A stretch of DNA of 64,000 nucleotides from Dromaius novaehollandiae (Eukaryota > Chordata > Aves > Casuariiformes > Dromaiidae). The stretch lies in contig NC_088100.1 of the NCBI RefSeq assembly GCF_036370855.1, forward strand, positions 107,924,387 through 107,988,386, in the 5' to 3' direction. The translations under genes and the position numbers were made by a program. Shown here piece after piece: positions 26,701 to 36,479 of the stretch. Numbering within the stretch: position 1 is the stretch's first letter; each line of letters starts with the position of its first letter. Below the pieces are notes generated by a model that saw only the letters and a list, made by a program, of their open reading frames with translations, did not search any database and was not told where the DNA came from.

Positions 26701-28649
26701 TTAAAAAAAGAAAAAGCCCAAAACCTTGAAGTATAATCCATCTCTTAATTTCCACATGCATTTGCTCTTACACATTAAGTGTTCTGGTCTTAGGTCACTT
26801 CATTCAGCTTCATTTCTATTAATCCATAGATGTGTTTAAATTAGTTTTGAGATGTATGGTGCTACTATCTGAGGAGTTGTAGACAAAATCTTATTAGCTT
26901 TAGCAATACTTACTATAAACTCATGCTGTGCTACTGGTATTTGTATTTTTTTTAATTGATTGCAAGCCTGTGTCCTCTAGTAAGACTCCTTTTTATGATC
27001 AGAACAGGGTTTGTAGCTAGAGGTAATATCTTTTATTTAAATCAGCTGGTATTGTTGGAGATACTAGATAAGCTTTCAGGTATGCTGTTATTTCTTGTTT
27101 GCAAGCTTTGTGTTGCTTATGTCCTTAGACTGTCACAGCTACAAAAAATACCAGTATTGTCTCCAGTTACTTTTGTTGAGAACCATCGAGCACTACCACT
27201 GAACCCCTGTTTGTAACTGTGAGCATGGCCAAGGTCTAAAGAGAAGTTTTAAAGATTACCCCTGTAGAGTGAAGTTAAAGCTTATTATCAAAGCAACAAA
27301 AGAAGTTTTTCCAGCCACTGTCTCTAGGGCACTTCAATTTATGTTATTTTATTTCTTTTCATACCACTAAGTTTTCTCATACAAAAACAAATTTGACAGA
27401 GGATATTTACATCTGATATTTAATAGCTTTTTAGCCTTGCCATGTTTTATTTACACCATTCCATTACGTTGGGGGCCACATTAAAACAATTTATTTCACA
27501 AATACAAAGGGCTTTGGAATAACTGAGGGTTAGTGTCTTTGAACATCATATGCTCTCATTGGATTCTAGACTAATCTTGTCCAGCTCAAACTACTGTTTT
27601 GCATTGTTTTCCAAATTTGTAATAAATTAATTACATTTCAGTTATGAGGGTAGTAACTGTTAAATGTTTGCGCTCCTGTTCTTGCTCCATTGAATTCAGC
27701 TGGAGCAGAGGAAGCATGTTGCTAGAGATTTTTTAATGTCTTTGAAAAAGAAATTGGCAACTTTTGTTTATTATATGAAAGAAAACAAATCTTCGTATAT
27801 ACAGAAGAATAGTTTTTCCACTGCTTTTGGGTCTTTATACTTCAACAATACATAGAGCATGGATGTCTCTTTTGGTTTGTACTGCTGCTCCTAGGCCATT
27901 CAAATGGCTAAATACAAAACACACAGGGCACTTGCTCCTTCCTTGGTCACTGCTGCCTTTAGAAATGAGAAGTTACGATTTTGCATGGTAATTACAAAAC
28001 ACTAAACAAGTGGCCACCAGCTGAAAACGGTTCTATTGTGAATAGATTCAATTTGCTTGCAGTGAAAGGTTTGCTTGATGCTTTGCTTTAAGTGAACAGT
28101 AAATTAAGATGCTGCATTTTGCATGTTCAATCTGTTGCATGCAAAGATAACTTTATGCTTTGCAGGATTGAATGTGAGCACTTCTGTAAATGTGTAGGAG
28201 GTTAAAAGGCGAAGGAAGATGGCTTAAGTTCCCTCCTTGGTTCATCAGACCTTGATTATGTCTGATATGTTTTTCCTTCTCACATGGGCAGAAATTTAGA
28301 CCTAGTATATATAAAAGTTGAGTATATCTGCTTGTGGCTTTGAAAATAATATCTGATTATTTTAAATGCGAAGATGAATTTTAATGAGTATAGGTGAGTA
28401 GGTACTTCCAGTGATCTTTGTTCCATCCCTCTTCACTGTCTTTTCCTCTTAAGAAAAAAAAAAAAAAGAAAAAGTGTTTGTATATCTTTTTGCTCTACTA
28501 ATAGGTAGAATGTATGTTAATACGTGAGGGTTTTTTTATGTCCTGATAAATACAATGAATAACATGAAATGCTTTTCTCTGCAGATGTGGAAGCTATACC
28601 AGAAAGCAGAAATGCAAAAAGCAGGTCTAGGGAGCAACAAAGCTCCTAA
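224..28649 (+). CDS. CCDC88A: CCDC88A (girdin/GIV), C-terminal half of gene, 5' part outside window
   Basis: Girdin is an actin- and microtubule-linked coiled-coil scaffold that binds and activates G-alpha-i and works downstream of growth-factor receptors. The window holds its last 14 constitutive coding exons: 224-400, 960-1121, 4815-5092, 5311-5454, 6621-6807, 7381-7526, 8148-8240, 8441-8655, 17201-17404, 17727-17798, 18783-18863, 20261-20526, 23933-24422 and 28585-28649. All joins keep phase and total 2580 bases (859 residues plus stop). The first seven encode Leu/Glu/Gln-rich heptads. The rest is the Ser-rich tail, with the conserved tyrosine contexts KTEDNYF and NPYATLP, which match the SH2-binding tyrosines of human girdin, and the ending [10 protein letters not shown] phase-compatible cassette exon lies at 16083-16166. 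Retaining the last intron gives a different C-terminus. The gene identity is certain from residue-by-residue resemblance to remembered human girdin; the two alternative tails are an inference about usage. Confidence 0.97.
960..1121 (+). CDS. CCDC88A: CCDC88A coding exon, coiled coil
   Basis: Acceptor CAAAG before 960 and donor GTAATT at 1122. It encodes 54 residues of Gln/Leu-rich heptads, from [14 protein letters not shown] to TQNAKLQ, in phase 0 at both ends. The sequence is nearly identical to remembered human girdin. Confidence 0.95.
1122..4814. other. CCDC88A intron, 3.7 kb
   Basis: AT-rich intron. Its only notable content is a short TTTG/TTTA tract near 2361-2390. The short open frames in it look like chance, and I see no recognisable repeat family or RNA gene. 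Confidence 0.7.
4815..5092 (+). CDS. CCDC88A: CCDC88A coding exon, coiled coil
   Basis: Acceptor TGCAG before 4815 and donor GTAAGA at 5093. It encodes [16 protein letters not shown] through EHKDLED and the first two bases of an Arg codon. Long heptad array, closely matching girdin. Confidence 0.96.
5311..5454 (+). CDS. CCDC88A: CCDC88A coding exon, coiled coil
   Basis: Acceptor GACAG before 5311, donor GTAAAG at 5455. It completes the split Arg and encodes [19 protein letters not shown] through RLRDENDR. Phase 2 in and phase 2 out. Confidence 0.95.
5455..6620. other. CCDC88A intron, 1.2 kb
   Basis: No gene, RNA or named repeat seen. Ends in a normal polypyrimidine tract and TTCCAG. Confidence 0.65.
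6621..6807 (+). CDS. CCDC88A: CCDC88A coding exon, coiled coil
   Basis: Acceptor TTCCAG before 6621, donor GTATGT at 6808. It encodes [16 protein letters not shown] through [10 protein letters not shown], matching girdin with only scattered substitutions. Confidence 0.96.
6808..7380. other. CCDC88A intron, 0.57 kb
   Basis: AT-rich intron ending in CTAACAG. Nothing else recognised. Confidence 0.65.
7381..7526 (+). CDS. CCDC88A: CCDC88A coding exon, end of coiled coil
   Basis: Acceptor CTAACAG before 7381, donor GTGAGT at 7527. It encodes [19 protein letters not shown] through FHVEQRQY plus the first two bases of Ile. Confidence 0.96.
7527..8147. other. CCDC88A intron, 0.62 kb
   Basis: AT-rich intron ending in TTTACAG. 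No other feature supported. Confidence 0.65.
8148..8240 (+). CDS. CCDC88A: CCDC88A coding exon, coiled-coil exit
   Basis: Acceptor TTTACAG before 8148, donor GTACTA at 8241. It encodes [16 protein letters not shown] followed by [14 protein letters not shown], the junction between the coiled coil and the basic, disordered tail. Confidence 0.95.
8441..8655 (+). CDS. CCDC88A: CCDC88A coding exon, basic membrane-binding region and Ser-rich tail
   Basis: Acceptor GCTAACAG before 8441 and donor GTGAGT at 8656. It encodes [18 protein letters not shown], the basic stretch that in girdin contacts phosphoinositides, then [20 protein letters not shown] through LGTKKSS. It leaves one base (A), which can join either to the cassette exon at 16083 (ATG) or directly to 17201 (ACC). 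Confidence 0.96.
10557..10580. repeat. (TTTA)n microsatellite
   Basis: About five TTTA units running into poly-T inside the large CCDC88A intron, read directly. Confidence 0.85.
14819..14852. repeat. Alternating purine-pyrimidine inverted repeat
   Basis: GTGTGTGTATATAC is followed at once by ATATATACACATACACAC, so the two halves are near reverse complements. It is an imperfect GT/TA/CA dinucleotide tract, probably a degenerate microsatellite. Confidence 0.7.
16083..16166 (+). CDS. CCDC88A: CCDC88A cassette exon, 28 codons, basic insert
   Basis: Acceptor ATAAAAG before 16083 and donor GTAAGA at 16167; 84 bases, in frame. With the A left by the previous exon it reads [14 protein letters not shown] then [14 protein letters not shown], and the final T joins CC of the next exon to give Ser before MNDLVQ. 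The same basic insert is present in some human girdin isoforms, so this is a conserved alternative exon, not a new one. Confidence 0.88.
16167..17200. other. CCDC88A intron, 1.0 kb
   Basis: Contains the polypyrimidine tract and a CA/TG-rich stretch near 16395-16515. No gene seen. Confidence 0.6.
16317..16374. repeat. Polypyrimidine tract
   Basis: Nearly uninterrupted T/C run, mostly T with a short C8 block, just after the cassette exon. Such tracts can bind PTB-type splicing repressors; that role is inference only. Confidence 0.75.
17201..17404 (+). CDS. CCDC88A: CCDC88A coding exon, Ser/Thr-rich tail
   Basis: Acceptor CATCCCAG before 17201 and donor GTAGAG at 17405. It encodes [20 protein letters not shown], then [20 protein letters not shown] and SKQLLNNK, plus one base of Asp. 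Very close to human girdin. Confidence 0.96.
17727..17798 (+). CDS. CCDC88A: CCDC88A coding exon, short
   Basis: Acceptor GTATAG before 17727, donor GTAAGA at 17799. It encodes [20 protein letters not shown] and SRVH plus one base of Ala. Phase 1 in and out. Confidence 0.95.
18343..18429 (+). other. CCDC88A: Candidate CCDC88A cassette exon A (29 codons)
   Basis: AG at 18341-18342 and a consensus GTAAGT donor at 18430 bracket 87 bases. In the phase imposed by the flanking exons it has no stop, reading [18 protein letters not shown] then [11 protein letters not shown]. It is not in the girdin isoforms I remember. It could be a pseudoexon; only transcript data would decide. Confidence 0.4.
18574..18630 (+). 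other. CCDC88A: Candidate CCDC88A cassette exon B (19 codons)
   Basis: A long pyrimidine tract ending CTGTAG before 18574 and donor GTAAGA at 18631 bracket 57 bases. In the host phase this reads [19 protein letters not shown] with no stop, and it can join 17798 or candidate exon A upstream and 18783 downstream. Not remembered from any girdin isoform. Confidence 0.42.
18783..18863 (+). CDS. CCDC88A: CCDC88A coding exon, Ser/Asn-rich
   Basis: Acceptor TTTAG before 18783, donor GTATGC at 18864. It encodes [20 protein letters not shown] then ASLHEVK plus one base, as in human girdin. Confidence 0.96.
18864..20260. other. CCDC88A intron, 1.4 kb
   Basis: AT-rich intron; no gene, RNA or repeat family recognised. 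It ends in a tandem acceptor (CCTAAGCAG). Confidence 0.65.
20261..20526 (+). CDS. CCDC88A: CCDC88A coding exon with tandem (NAGNAG) acceptor
   Basis: The acceptor reads AAG-CAG. Using the first AG (exon from 20261) gives VKAGAVNNQ as in human girdin. Using the second (exon from 20264) drops one codon and gives VKGAVNNQ. Donor GTAAGT at 20527. The exon encodes [20 protein letters not shown], then [14 protein letters not shown]-like sequence (here [18 protein letters not shown]), ending STSSE in phase 0. Confidence 0.95.
21882..22590 (-). mobile_element. CR1 LINE 3' fragment, inverted
   Basis: Starts at TCATAGAATCACAGAATAAT, the reverse complement of the typical CR1 3' tail, followed by GGGATGGAAGGGTCCT. 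Further on, phrases such as TGTCATCTGCAAACTTGGTG and AAGTCAAGGTAGATGTTGCC match remembered bird CR1 3' sequence read in reverse. It is 5'-truncated, with many substitutions and small gaps, so it is an old copy. The inner edge is approximate. Confidence 0.88.
23652..23716. repeat. (TC)n microsatellite, about 32 units
   Basis: An unbroken TC dinucleotide run, preceded by the alternating purine-pyrimidine stretch TGTGCGCACGTTCGCGCA. Confidence 0.97.
23933..24422 (+). CDS. CCDC88A: CCDC88A penultimate coding exon: G-protein-activating motif and tyrosine sites
   Basis: Acceptor TTGACAG before 23933 and donor GTGAGT at 24423. It begins [18 protein letters not shown], then [10 protein letters not shown], which aligns with the G-alpha-binding and -activating motif of human girdin (SSDFLGKD). 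The Phe known as F1685 is replaced by Leu (TTG, 23999-24001). Downstream KTEDNYF and NPYATLP keep the two tyrosines that bind SH2 domains in human girdin, and RTSIHDFL is conserved. The spliced form joins TCT-A to AT of the last exon. Confidence 0.95.
24423..24958 (+). CDS. CCDC88A: CCDC88A alternative C-terminus by reading through the last intron donor; ends YEYGCV
   Basis: If the donor at 24423 is not used, the frame stays open for 178 further codons to TAA at 24956-24958. The tail is Ser/Asn-rich, contains [15 protein letters not shown] and [14 protein letters not shown], and ends VWYEYGCV. The last six residues equal the PDZ ligand of the paralogue Daple (CCDC88C), including its two regulatory tyrosines. 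An AATAAA follows at 25839-25844. The long open frame and the preserved end argue for a real alternative last exon, but its use is inferred. Confidence 0.78.
24959..28584. other. 3' UTR of long isoform and/or intron before last CCDC88A exon
   Basis: For the standard isoform this is intron; for the read-through form its first part is 3' UTR. No gene or repeat family seen. A poly(A) run lies near 28453-28467. Confidence 0.65.
25839..25844 (+). terminator. Candidate poly(A) signal for the long CCDC88A tail isoform
   Basis: AATAAA about 0.9 kb after the read-through stop codon, followed by T-rich sequence. Candidate only; AT-rich DNA yields such hexamers by chance. Confidence 0.35.
28585..28649 (+). 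CDS. CCDC88A: CCDC88A terminal coding exon (standard girdin C-terminus)
   Basis: Acceptor CTCTGCAG before 28585. With the A from the upstream exon it reads [18 protein letters not shown] and QSS, then TAA at 28647-28649. Human girdin ends SRSREQQSS, so this exon is certain. Confidence 0.96.
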
Positions 28650-28951
28650 TTCTATTACCCACTACATGAGATGTGGGCCAAGTGGTGAGTTTCCTGCCCA
28701 AAATGTAAATGAGATTAATTTCATTTACAGCAAACTAACAGCATTACATATAAGAACAAGTGCACATTGCATTAACCAGATGTAAATACTGCTTGCTTGA
28801 CTGGTTTCTATCTTGCTTTTTATTTAAGCCAGGACAGGTTGTTTTAGTTCAGTTATTTTGCCTATTCAGGCAGGGAAACATCATCCCATTTCCCATTTTG
28901 CCTGTAATAATGGCACTTTGTTTTTCAAATTTCTCTTTAAGAGGAAAGTTC

Positions 28952-28957
28952 AATAAA
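28952..28957 (+). terminator. Proximal candidate poly(A) signal of CCDC88A
   Basis: AATAAA about 300 bases after the standard stop codon. One of several in an AT-rich region, so the true site is uncertain. Confidence 0.3.
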
Positions 28958-31900
28958 ATCAGATTATGAAGTAATATTGAAGCAGATCTTAGAAAGTGAC
29001 AGATAAATCTAAAAGAACAATTTAACAAAACAGTTTAGTTTTATAAACTATTCTATGCTATAGAGAAAGTGCCTTTATATAAAGCTTGTCTTTGGTATTC
29101 TGTCCTTCTCTTGACCTCATTAAAACATCTTTGGTGTATGCTGCAAGTGCTGTTAGTTCTGTTAGTTACTTAACTCTGTATTTTAAACTTCTGCACTTTA
29201 AGCTTTTCTTATGTTCTCTCTTCTTTTTCTACCTTTCAACTGAACACAGAGAGAAAAGTGTCCTTCAGTATCTCAATATGAAGCCTTTATTTCTGAAGTA
29301 ACAAGACAGCGACTGTAGGAATCATTAATAAAAATTAAGGGAATTTTTTACAATTCTTCGTGACTAGAGCAGGCAAGAAATAAAAACCAACCTACCTTCC
29401 TTCCTTCCTTGAATCAAGGAGCTCTACTGGAGTCTACTGCCGAAAATTGTTAGATGGTCTTAGGAATTTATTGCACATTGCACTGTTAAGATCTACTGAA
29501 TAAAGGACAGTTCTCATCTCCCTAAGGACCATGAATTTTAAGGTCTCAAGAATTGCTCCAGGAAAAAAAATACTTCTTTCTCCTTCTGTTTATGAAATTA
29601 GCCACTGATTTGCTTAAGCTTCTGCTAATAATTAGCCAAAAAACCCATAACTAGCAGTTTATATTTAGTTCTGTAAATCTGAAATAAATGCTGTAGTATT
29701 TTGTTGAAATTGACTGTATATACAGATACAAAAACCTCACAGCTTACTGGCACTTCACTGCCTTATTTGGTTAGCATAATCCGCATGAAATTGCTCTTAA
29801 AAAAAAAAAAAAAAAAAGTTTATGCTGTTTTGTTTCTTTGCATACCGCAAGAGAAAAACCTGTTTACATATGTGAAAAAATTCAATAACTAACAAAAATG
29901 GGAGTTATGGAATATCACATTATATAGAAATTAATGTTTGTCACTTGTGTTCTTCACATTCCCAAGTTATTCTGCGTATATATGTTCAGATGTTTTTGAG
30001 AGGAAATGGTCAGGTATGATTTTTCTATAACTTTTTTTAATATAAGGTTGCTTTCAACAAATGGCATTTCCAGGGTAAAAATTGTCTTATGATGTTTGTG
30101 TGCTAACTAATCTCTTTTTTTATTGTTTGTCTTTCGACATGAGCTGATTGTGGCTTAGGAGATTTCTTGACGGCAAAAAGAAATGTGAATAATATCGTAT
30201 GCATTTTACAATCAGTTCCCTTAAGGTTATCTTTTATTAGTAAGATCTGTTTGTTAATGATTTACATTAAAGTCAACAAATGTTATTGGTACTTTTAATG
30301 CTTGTATACATTTGTTGTCTTGAAAACATTTGCAGAGAGCTCAAAGGAAGCATACATGAACTTAAAAAAGCAGATCCAAAATCTCATTAACTATCACAAT
30401 TTTATTTTATTACAAATCAATAAGCACATATAGCTATTTTTATTTTAAAGGTTTAAGTTAATGGTGTAACCTCCTAGTGTCCAGTCTTCCAAACAGGCAC
30501 ATACATAACTTTAACCTACAACCATCTCCATTCGCCTAAGTGAAGGTAAGCATGACAATAAATATTTGTAGAACTAGGGTTACAGACTACTTGTCAATTT
30601 AATCACAGTACTGCTTTGACAGTGTGATAGAGCTGCTACAATTTCTTTAACTTAATATTAACTTGGGTTTTGAGGCTTTCGGTTTTTAAGATGTATAAAG
30701 TCTCAAGCTGTCAGGGAATAATTGGAACAGAATCATCTTTCACTAGAGAATGCAGTTCAACAGATATAAAAGCATCCTGGCAACTCATTTTGATTGAACT
30801 GAAATTTTGTCGGGGGGGGGGGGAGAGGAAAGTTCAGTCAGCTTTAGAAGGGGAAATTCTTTTTATTTCATTTTTTCTTAAGGTGACTTCATTATGAACC
30901 TTTTTTTTTTTCCTGATAGAAAATGTCACAAGTTCTAAATCAAAACAATATTTTAACACTATAAACGTTTGTTCAGCCTGCGGCTTTTTCATGGAGAATG
31001 TAAACTTTTTTTTCCTTAAGTGAAAACAAGACAAATTTTGCAGCTCTCTACCATATAGAATTTCCATTCTTTGTACATCTCTGAAGACATTTCTGGTATT
31101 TTATTAAATCCATGGGTTCATTTTGATTGCCAGCTCATACAGGTATCTAGTTCTGCTCCCCTTATTCTCAGTGTCAGATTCTCACTGATTTCAGTGGAAG
31201 CATCCTGAGCTTTGCAGGGAGGGTATCAACACTTGGAGGGTATCAGCCCTTAGCCAAGCAATCCTGTGAGTGGTCAGAAGCCCAGAGCACTCCTGAAATT
31301 GAGCACTCTTCAGCCATGATATTTTTATAAGCAGCTTGATATCAGTTGCATATGAATTAATTCCCTATGTGGTAACTGATATCATGACCTTTCTGAGAAG
31401 GATTCAGGGCATTCCAGCCTGTTGAGTGACAGCTACAGGATGTCTTCAGAAGGGCAGGTGAGATGCATGGCAGTGGCTAGAGCAGGTATATACTACAGGT
31501 AATCCAGGTGTTCCTGAATGTATTTAAAGCTCAGGGCATAGGTGAGTTTTTCCCACAATACCAAATGAGCTAGACATAGGCCTGACATGCTCTAGGAGAA
31601 AAGTATTATAAGCAATAAGAATTTTGTGTTAAGCCTGATTTCTGTGCCATTCCTGTACTGCAATGAAAGCATAGCCATAAAGACTGAAGGAAAAGCTGCC
31701 TTTATGTAATTTAGTGGACATATGAAATCTGTAATGACATTAGCCCTTATTAAAAAGATAACTGTTATGAAAGCGAATTCAAATACCCTGAATATTAGGA
31801 AAACATTTCTGATTCTAAATTTTCATACTTCCAGACTTATTTCAGGGTCTAATTGTTCCTGGATGCTTTTAGCTCTCCTTGAAAACATTGAGGAGTGATA

Positions 31901-32809
31901 CATTTCAAACTATTAAACCCTAACTTACTAATAGTGTCACTGTCTTTAGAAGAGCATACATGTCCTGAATGAACAGATTTAAACTTGTGCCAAATGCTGT
32001 TTGTATTCATGGAATCTGTGAAGTTGTGTGTGCTTAGATGTATCAGATAGTTAAAGAGCCTGGGAAAGTATGTGAGAATGGCATCTGGCTGTGACTGTTG
32101 CATGGCACTTGGTGTCATGATTTTCTGTGAGAAACACTGTTGGGTGCACTTAAGCTTCTGTGCTCACCATATGTGGCTCTGTCATTTTTCTCAACATGGG
32201 CATCTCCTGGCTTTTCATTTATTTAACTCTTTTCTGTATTCATTAAGTTGCTCAGGATTGCCTGTCACAATTTCCTACATTTGTTTTTGCATATTATTAC
32301 ACCTTCTTAAAACATCTGTGCAATCACTGCCAGGGTTTAGATACAAATGATATTGTTACTTTTAAGCTGATAATGTGTATTAGAAGTGAAATCCTCTCAT
32401 TAAAAAATATGTTTCCCCATATGAAAGACAGAGAGAGAGGCAGTGGAATTCATCCTTAAACCTCTTGTTAGGTCAGAGTTCAGCACAGGTCAGATGTGTG
32501 TGCTGGAGTCTTGACTATTGTCTCTCTGTGCCACTGTAAGCAGGTTTCGAGCCACTTTATCCACATCAGTATGGAGGACAGAGCTGGTTTTTGATTTGTA
32601 TTCAGTAAGTTAGCCAAAGGCAGCACAAGGACACACTTGCATTTAGGAGATGGAAATCTACTTCTCCCAGCACTGTCTTCTGCAAAGCAGTTCCAGAGCA
32701 GAGGAGCAGTCAGGAGGTTCTCCATGGTCTGATGGGTTTTTTTTTTCCTTTTTTGAACTGTACAAAACGTATGTAAAGCATTTAATCTTTTCAGTCTATG
32801 CTCTTCCAA

Positions 32810-32834
32810 AAAATAAATAAATAAATAAATAAAT
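32810..32834. repeat. (AAAT)n microsatellite
   Basis: About six AAAT units, read directly. Confidence 0.85.
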
Positions 32835-35766
32835 TTAATTTGGAAGACGCTTCACCTTTTCTGAAACAAACTCCCAGGGGAGTAACACAGCAGCTCTTGG
32901 GCAGCTTACAGTAAAACTGCACAGCAGTTTACAGCAAGAATTGCCAGATCTGTCACTGTTAGTTCAACATAATGAGATGTTGTGATACCAGACAGTATAT
33001 AATTTTCATTTACTTTTCTGATAGAGCTTAGTCTGCTGGGGATTCGGTAGCATTCCTGGCATGTATTATTTTTAGCTTTTTTCAAGACATGATGCAGCCT
33101 CAACAAAGGAGCTCATGTATGATTCTTAGAGGTAAATGATAATGCATATGTAAATAATACTTTGATATTAATAAAACTGCCTTAAAGGAATGTACCTAGG
33201 TGTGAAACAGAACTTTAAAAGCTCTTATTTAAAACTGTAATTTCCTTTAAGTATTGATTGAGGAATTTTTTAATGTTTACCATTGTATACATTTATTAAT
33301 ATGTTATTAAAATGCCAAACCAAATAATTATTCTTTTTTTATGTGTGTACATTTATACACACTTTTTCTGGAAACTGATGTTACTGGAAGGATGTTGGTG
33401 TTGAGTAATGGCTTTGTGGTCAGTTGGTAATGTGTTCAGTATTTCTTCTGGAAGGAAGCCTATAAAACTGTAGCAGAATTCTTTTGGACAGTGTGTGGTT
33501 TGTTTCGTGGTGGTGTTTATTTGTGAAGACCAGTAGCTTTGAACTATACATTGTTATAGTATTATTTTAAAAAGACCTAAGTAAATACAAAAAGAAATAA
33601 TTACAAATTTCCCAAGTGCAGTATTTGAAGCTTTGATTTTGTGTGGCCATTATTTTGGCTGAGACAAGCCTCAGAATCACTTTCCAAGGAGGAACATAAT
33701 TAAATTTTAGGTTATAGAGACTTTAAGATTTGTGAAGCATAATAAACTGTACTATTATACCTATGTCTTTAAAACTCACTGTCTTTCACATTTAAAGCTT
33801 TCTGGATTTAAAAAACAAAATTGACAAATCATATTTACTCTGTAATTTTTTTTCGAAGTGATAAAGGATTTGGGGTGCCTCAAAGAAGAAACCTTAAAGG
33901 GAAGGGAGGGTGAGTGTCAGGCAGAGGGTAAGAAAATTTTAACTTTTACAGATGCTTAAGCCTGTATCTTAACATCTCACTATTCTAGTAATGCATTTAT
34001 CAATCCAGAGTTCTATAGGCAGTTCATTAATCAACTTGCTTCCCAAATATTAGATGTTCCTTTCAGTTTTCTGTTTAACAAAAAAATGTAAAATCACATG
34101 TATCTGGACAGCTTTCTAGTAACTTCCTATAGGTTTCTATTTGTTGAACATTTTTGGGTCACATTATTTCCATTTTATAAAACTGCCAGTATAGATGGGA
34201 TTGGTTTGTATCTCTCTAGACAGGAGAATTTGAACTGCTGTATCATGGAGTGTTTTCTAGATTAGTTCACATCTCTGAAAACAGGTGCCAAAATCTTCTA
34301 AATGAAGGAAACTGTGTTGTTTGTCAAGTAACTTGCCTTGCCCTAGAAAATGCTTTTTCTTTACCTTGTTAATGGTACTTGTTCATTCTATAGAATTTAA
34401 TATCTCATTTTCTTAGTAGAAAAGAACATAACTGTTGCTGTTCTCAGCTCATAAAACAGTCCCGGCCGTATATAATGAAACAGAGTCACCTTGGCTGGTT
34501 TTTGCGTTGTGTTTATTTGAAATGTTTCCTTTTATCATTAGTAGCAAACAGTAATCCAAGATTGCAAATCTTTTTATGTCGTCTTTTGTTCCATTTTCTG
34601 TATTACATTTATTTTTATTTTCTGTCTCAACCTGTGTTCTTGCTACTGCTTGCCTTCTAGGCATATTTCTTACATGAAGTAGATGTTTTCATTAGGCTGT
34701 TTTCAACAGCCCTTTTTGCAGTCACCTTCAAATTTTGTCCCTCACTTTCAGAACTCCCTTATCCTTGGGTTTTATATGGGTACTCGTTGGCACAGTATAT
34801 TTACTGGACTTTGTGGAGTTTCTGCTTCTCCATCTTTGATACGAAGAAAATCTATTTGAAAGGGGGTTTATTCATTTGGGCAGGAGAGGAGAAGGAATTA
34901 GATTAAAAATTTAATGTTGAGAATGTGTTGGTCTTGTTCTTGTGAGAGTAGATGCTTTTCTATACTAAATATATATCATCTATTTAATGCCAAATCAGCC
35001 TCTCCCCACAACCTCTTAAAAGACATGGATGTTTCTACATGCAGTCCCCTTCTCCTGTGCAGAAGGGAGTATCTCTGGCATATCTGCTGTTTCTATAGGT
35101 GTTTCCTGTATGCTGGCTTAGGCTACAGTAACAGCAGAGAACATGCATGTTCTCCACTGGTACATGAATCAGTAGAAATTGTACACAAAAGTTAATACAG
35201 TTCCTGCTTGTATTAACTTTCTTTTCAGTTATCACCAGTAAATACTATACCCAGCCAGGAACCTGCAACACAATTATTCCTTAGAGCTGTTCTGCCAGAA
35301 GAGAGGCTAGTACCAGTGATTGACGCCCCTGTATAATCTGCTTTTAGATTACTCCCTCACATTCTGCCATTTTTGGAGAGGCTCTAAAAATGAATGAGGC
35401 ACACTGTCTTAATGGGACATTTAGTGGCCGTGCCATCTGGAATTAATGGAAGAATACTCTTAAAGTTTTCCAAGCGCAGGATACTGTGAAAGTGAAAATG
35501 CAGCTACAAGTATAGACAATCAAGTATGTGTTGGGTAGCATAAGGAAGGTTTGGGGTTTTTTTTTTCCTCTAGGTAAAAATAATAAAAGGAAAGCAATAT
35601 AGTAGAGGATAGATGGGCGCAGGTACACAATCTAGACATCTCTGTTCTAAGCGTATTGCAGAATATTTTAGAACTTTAACTTAATTCAGTATTTCTTGAT
35701 GATGTTTTCTTAAGTTTCAGCATTTCAAGCCCAGTACAACATATTGAAAGTTCCGGTTTTATCAGT

Positions 35767-35772
35767 TTTATT
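35767..35772 (-). terminator. Candidate poly(A) signal of PRORSD1
   Basis: TTTATT on +, so AATAAA on the minus strand, 270 bases beyond the PRORSD1 stop codon. Confidence 0.45.
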
Positions 35773-36041
35773 ATTAAACACTATAACATTATTTAAATAA
35801 AACCTTTTTCTACCCACTGGTTACTTAGTGGCAGAATGCAAGCATCTTTTCTCATAAAGAATATTCTGTTGAACTTTTAATAATCTGAAGACAGTATTTT
35901 TTTCACCAGATTATAGAAGACAGATTTAGGTAATTGAAAAAAAGAGAAGCATGCCTATTTTTTCAAATTGTATTTGTAATGAAAATTCCACTAGTTTTGT
36001 TCTATAAAATCTATGCCTAACAATAAAAATGTGAAATTTAT

Positions 36042-36479
36042 CTACTTAATATTTTCATCAAAATGTATGATTATTGGATCGTGTCCTGTTGATTTCACAA
36101 ACTTCAGAAAGTCTTCAGGGCTTAATCCCATGGTTGCAGAATTTGTCATTGGATGAAAATATACCCTTTCATGGCCATCTTCCAGAAAGCCAGCATCCAG
36201 TACAAACTTCACATCTCCTTGGTCACAGAAGAGGGCTAGTGGTGTTGCACATCCTTGGCCCACTTTTAATTTTTCCAACATGGCATTTTCATTAGCAAAT
36301 CTTAGATTTCCACTCCCAACCCTCAGTTTTTTAGCAAGAGCGTTCAAATCAATCTGCCTGTTGTGTAGAACAGTTACCAACCAGAACCCTTTCTTCTTTT
36401 TGTCTTTAAGAAAAAGATTTTTACTGTGACCTCCTTTCATGTGTTGGACATAGGGCATCATTTCTTCAACAGTGAATAC
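36042..36479 (-). CDS. PRORSD1: PRORSD1 exon 2 (editing domain)
   Basis: Minus-strand acceptor TTTTCCAG lies just above 36479 and the stop TAG at 36042-36044. It has 145 intact codons. Family marks include KGGHSKNLFLKDKKK, LRVGSGNLRFA and KVGQGCATPLALF, plus HPMTNSATMGL near the end. Confidence 0.95.
   Translation of the reverse strand, partial: VFTVEEMMPYVQHMKGGHSKNLFLKDKKKKGFWLVTVLHNRQIDLNALAKKLRVGSGNLRFANENAMLEKLKVGQGCATPLALFCDQGDVKFVLDAGFLEDGHERVYFHPMTNSATMGLSPEDFLKFVKSTGHDPIIIHFDENIK

Larger units (their letters stand above)
28650..36041. other. CCDC88A 3' UTR and convergent intergenic DNA, 7.4 kb
   Basis: No coding gene can be supported. The first part is the CCDC88A 3' UTR of unknown length. 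AATAAA hexamers on + occur at 28952-28957, 29327-29332 and 35796-35801, among others. Poly-A runs lie near 29799-29817, poly-G at 30812-30823 and an (AAAT)n tract at 32810-32834. Short open frames on both strands show no family features. Confidence 0.65.

Noticed and set aside
28650-36041. A hidden gene between CCDC88A and PRORSD1
   Set aside because: All open frames are short, mixed on both strands, start and end arbitrarily, and lack paired splice sites or motifs.
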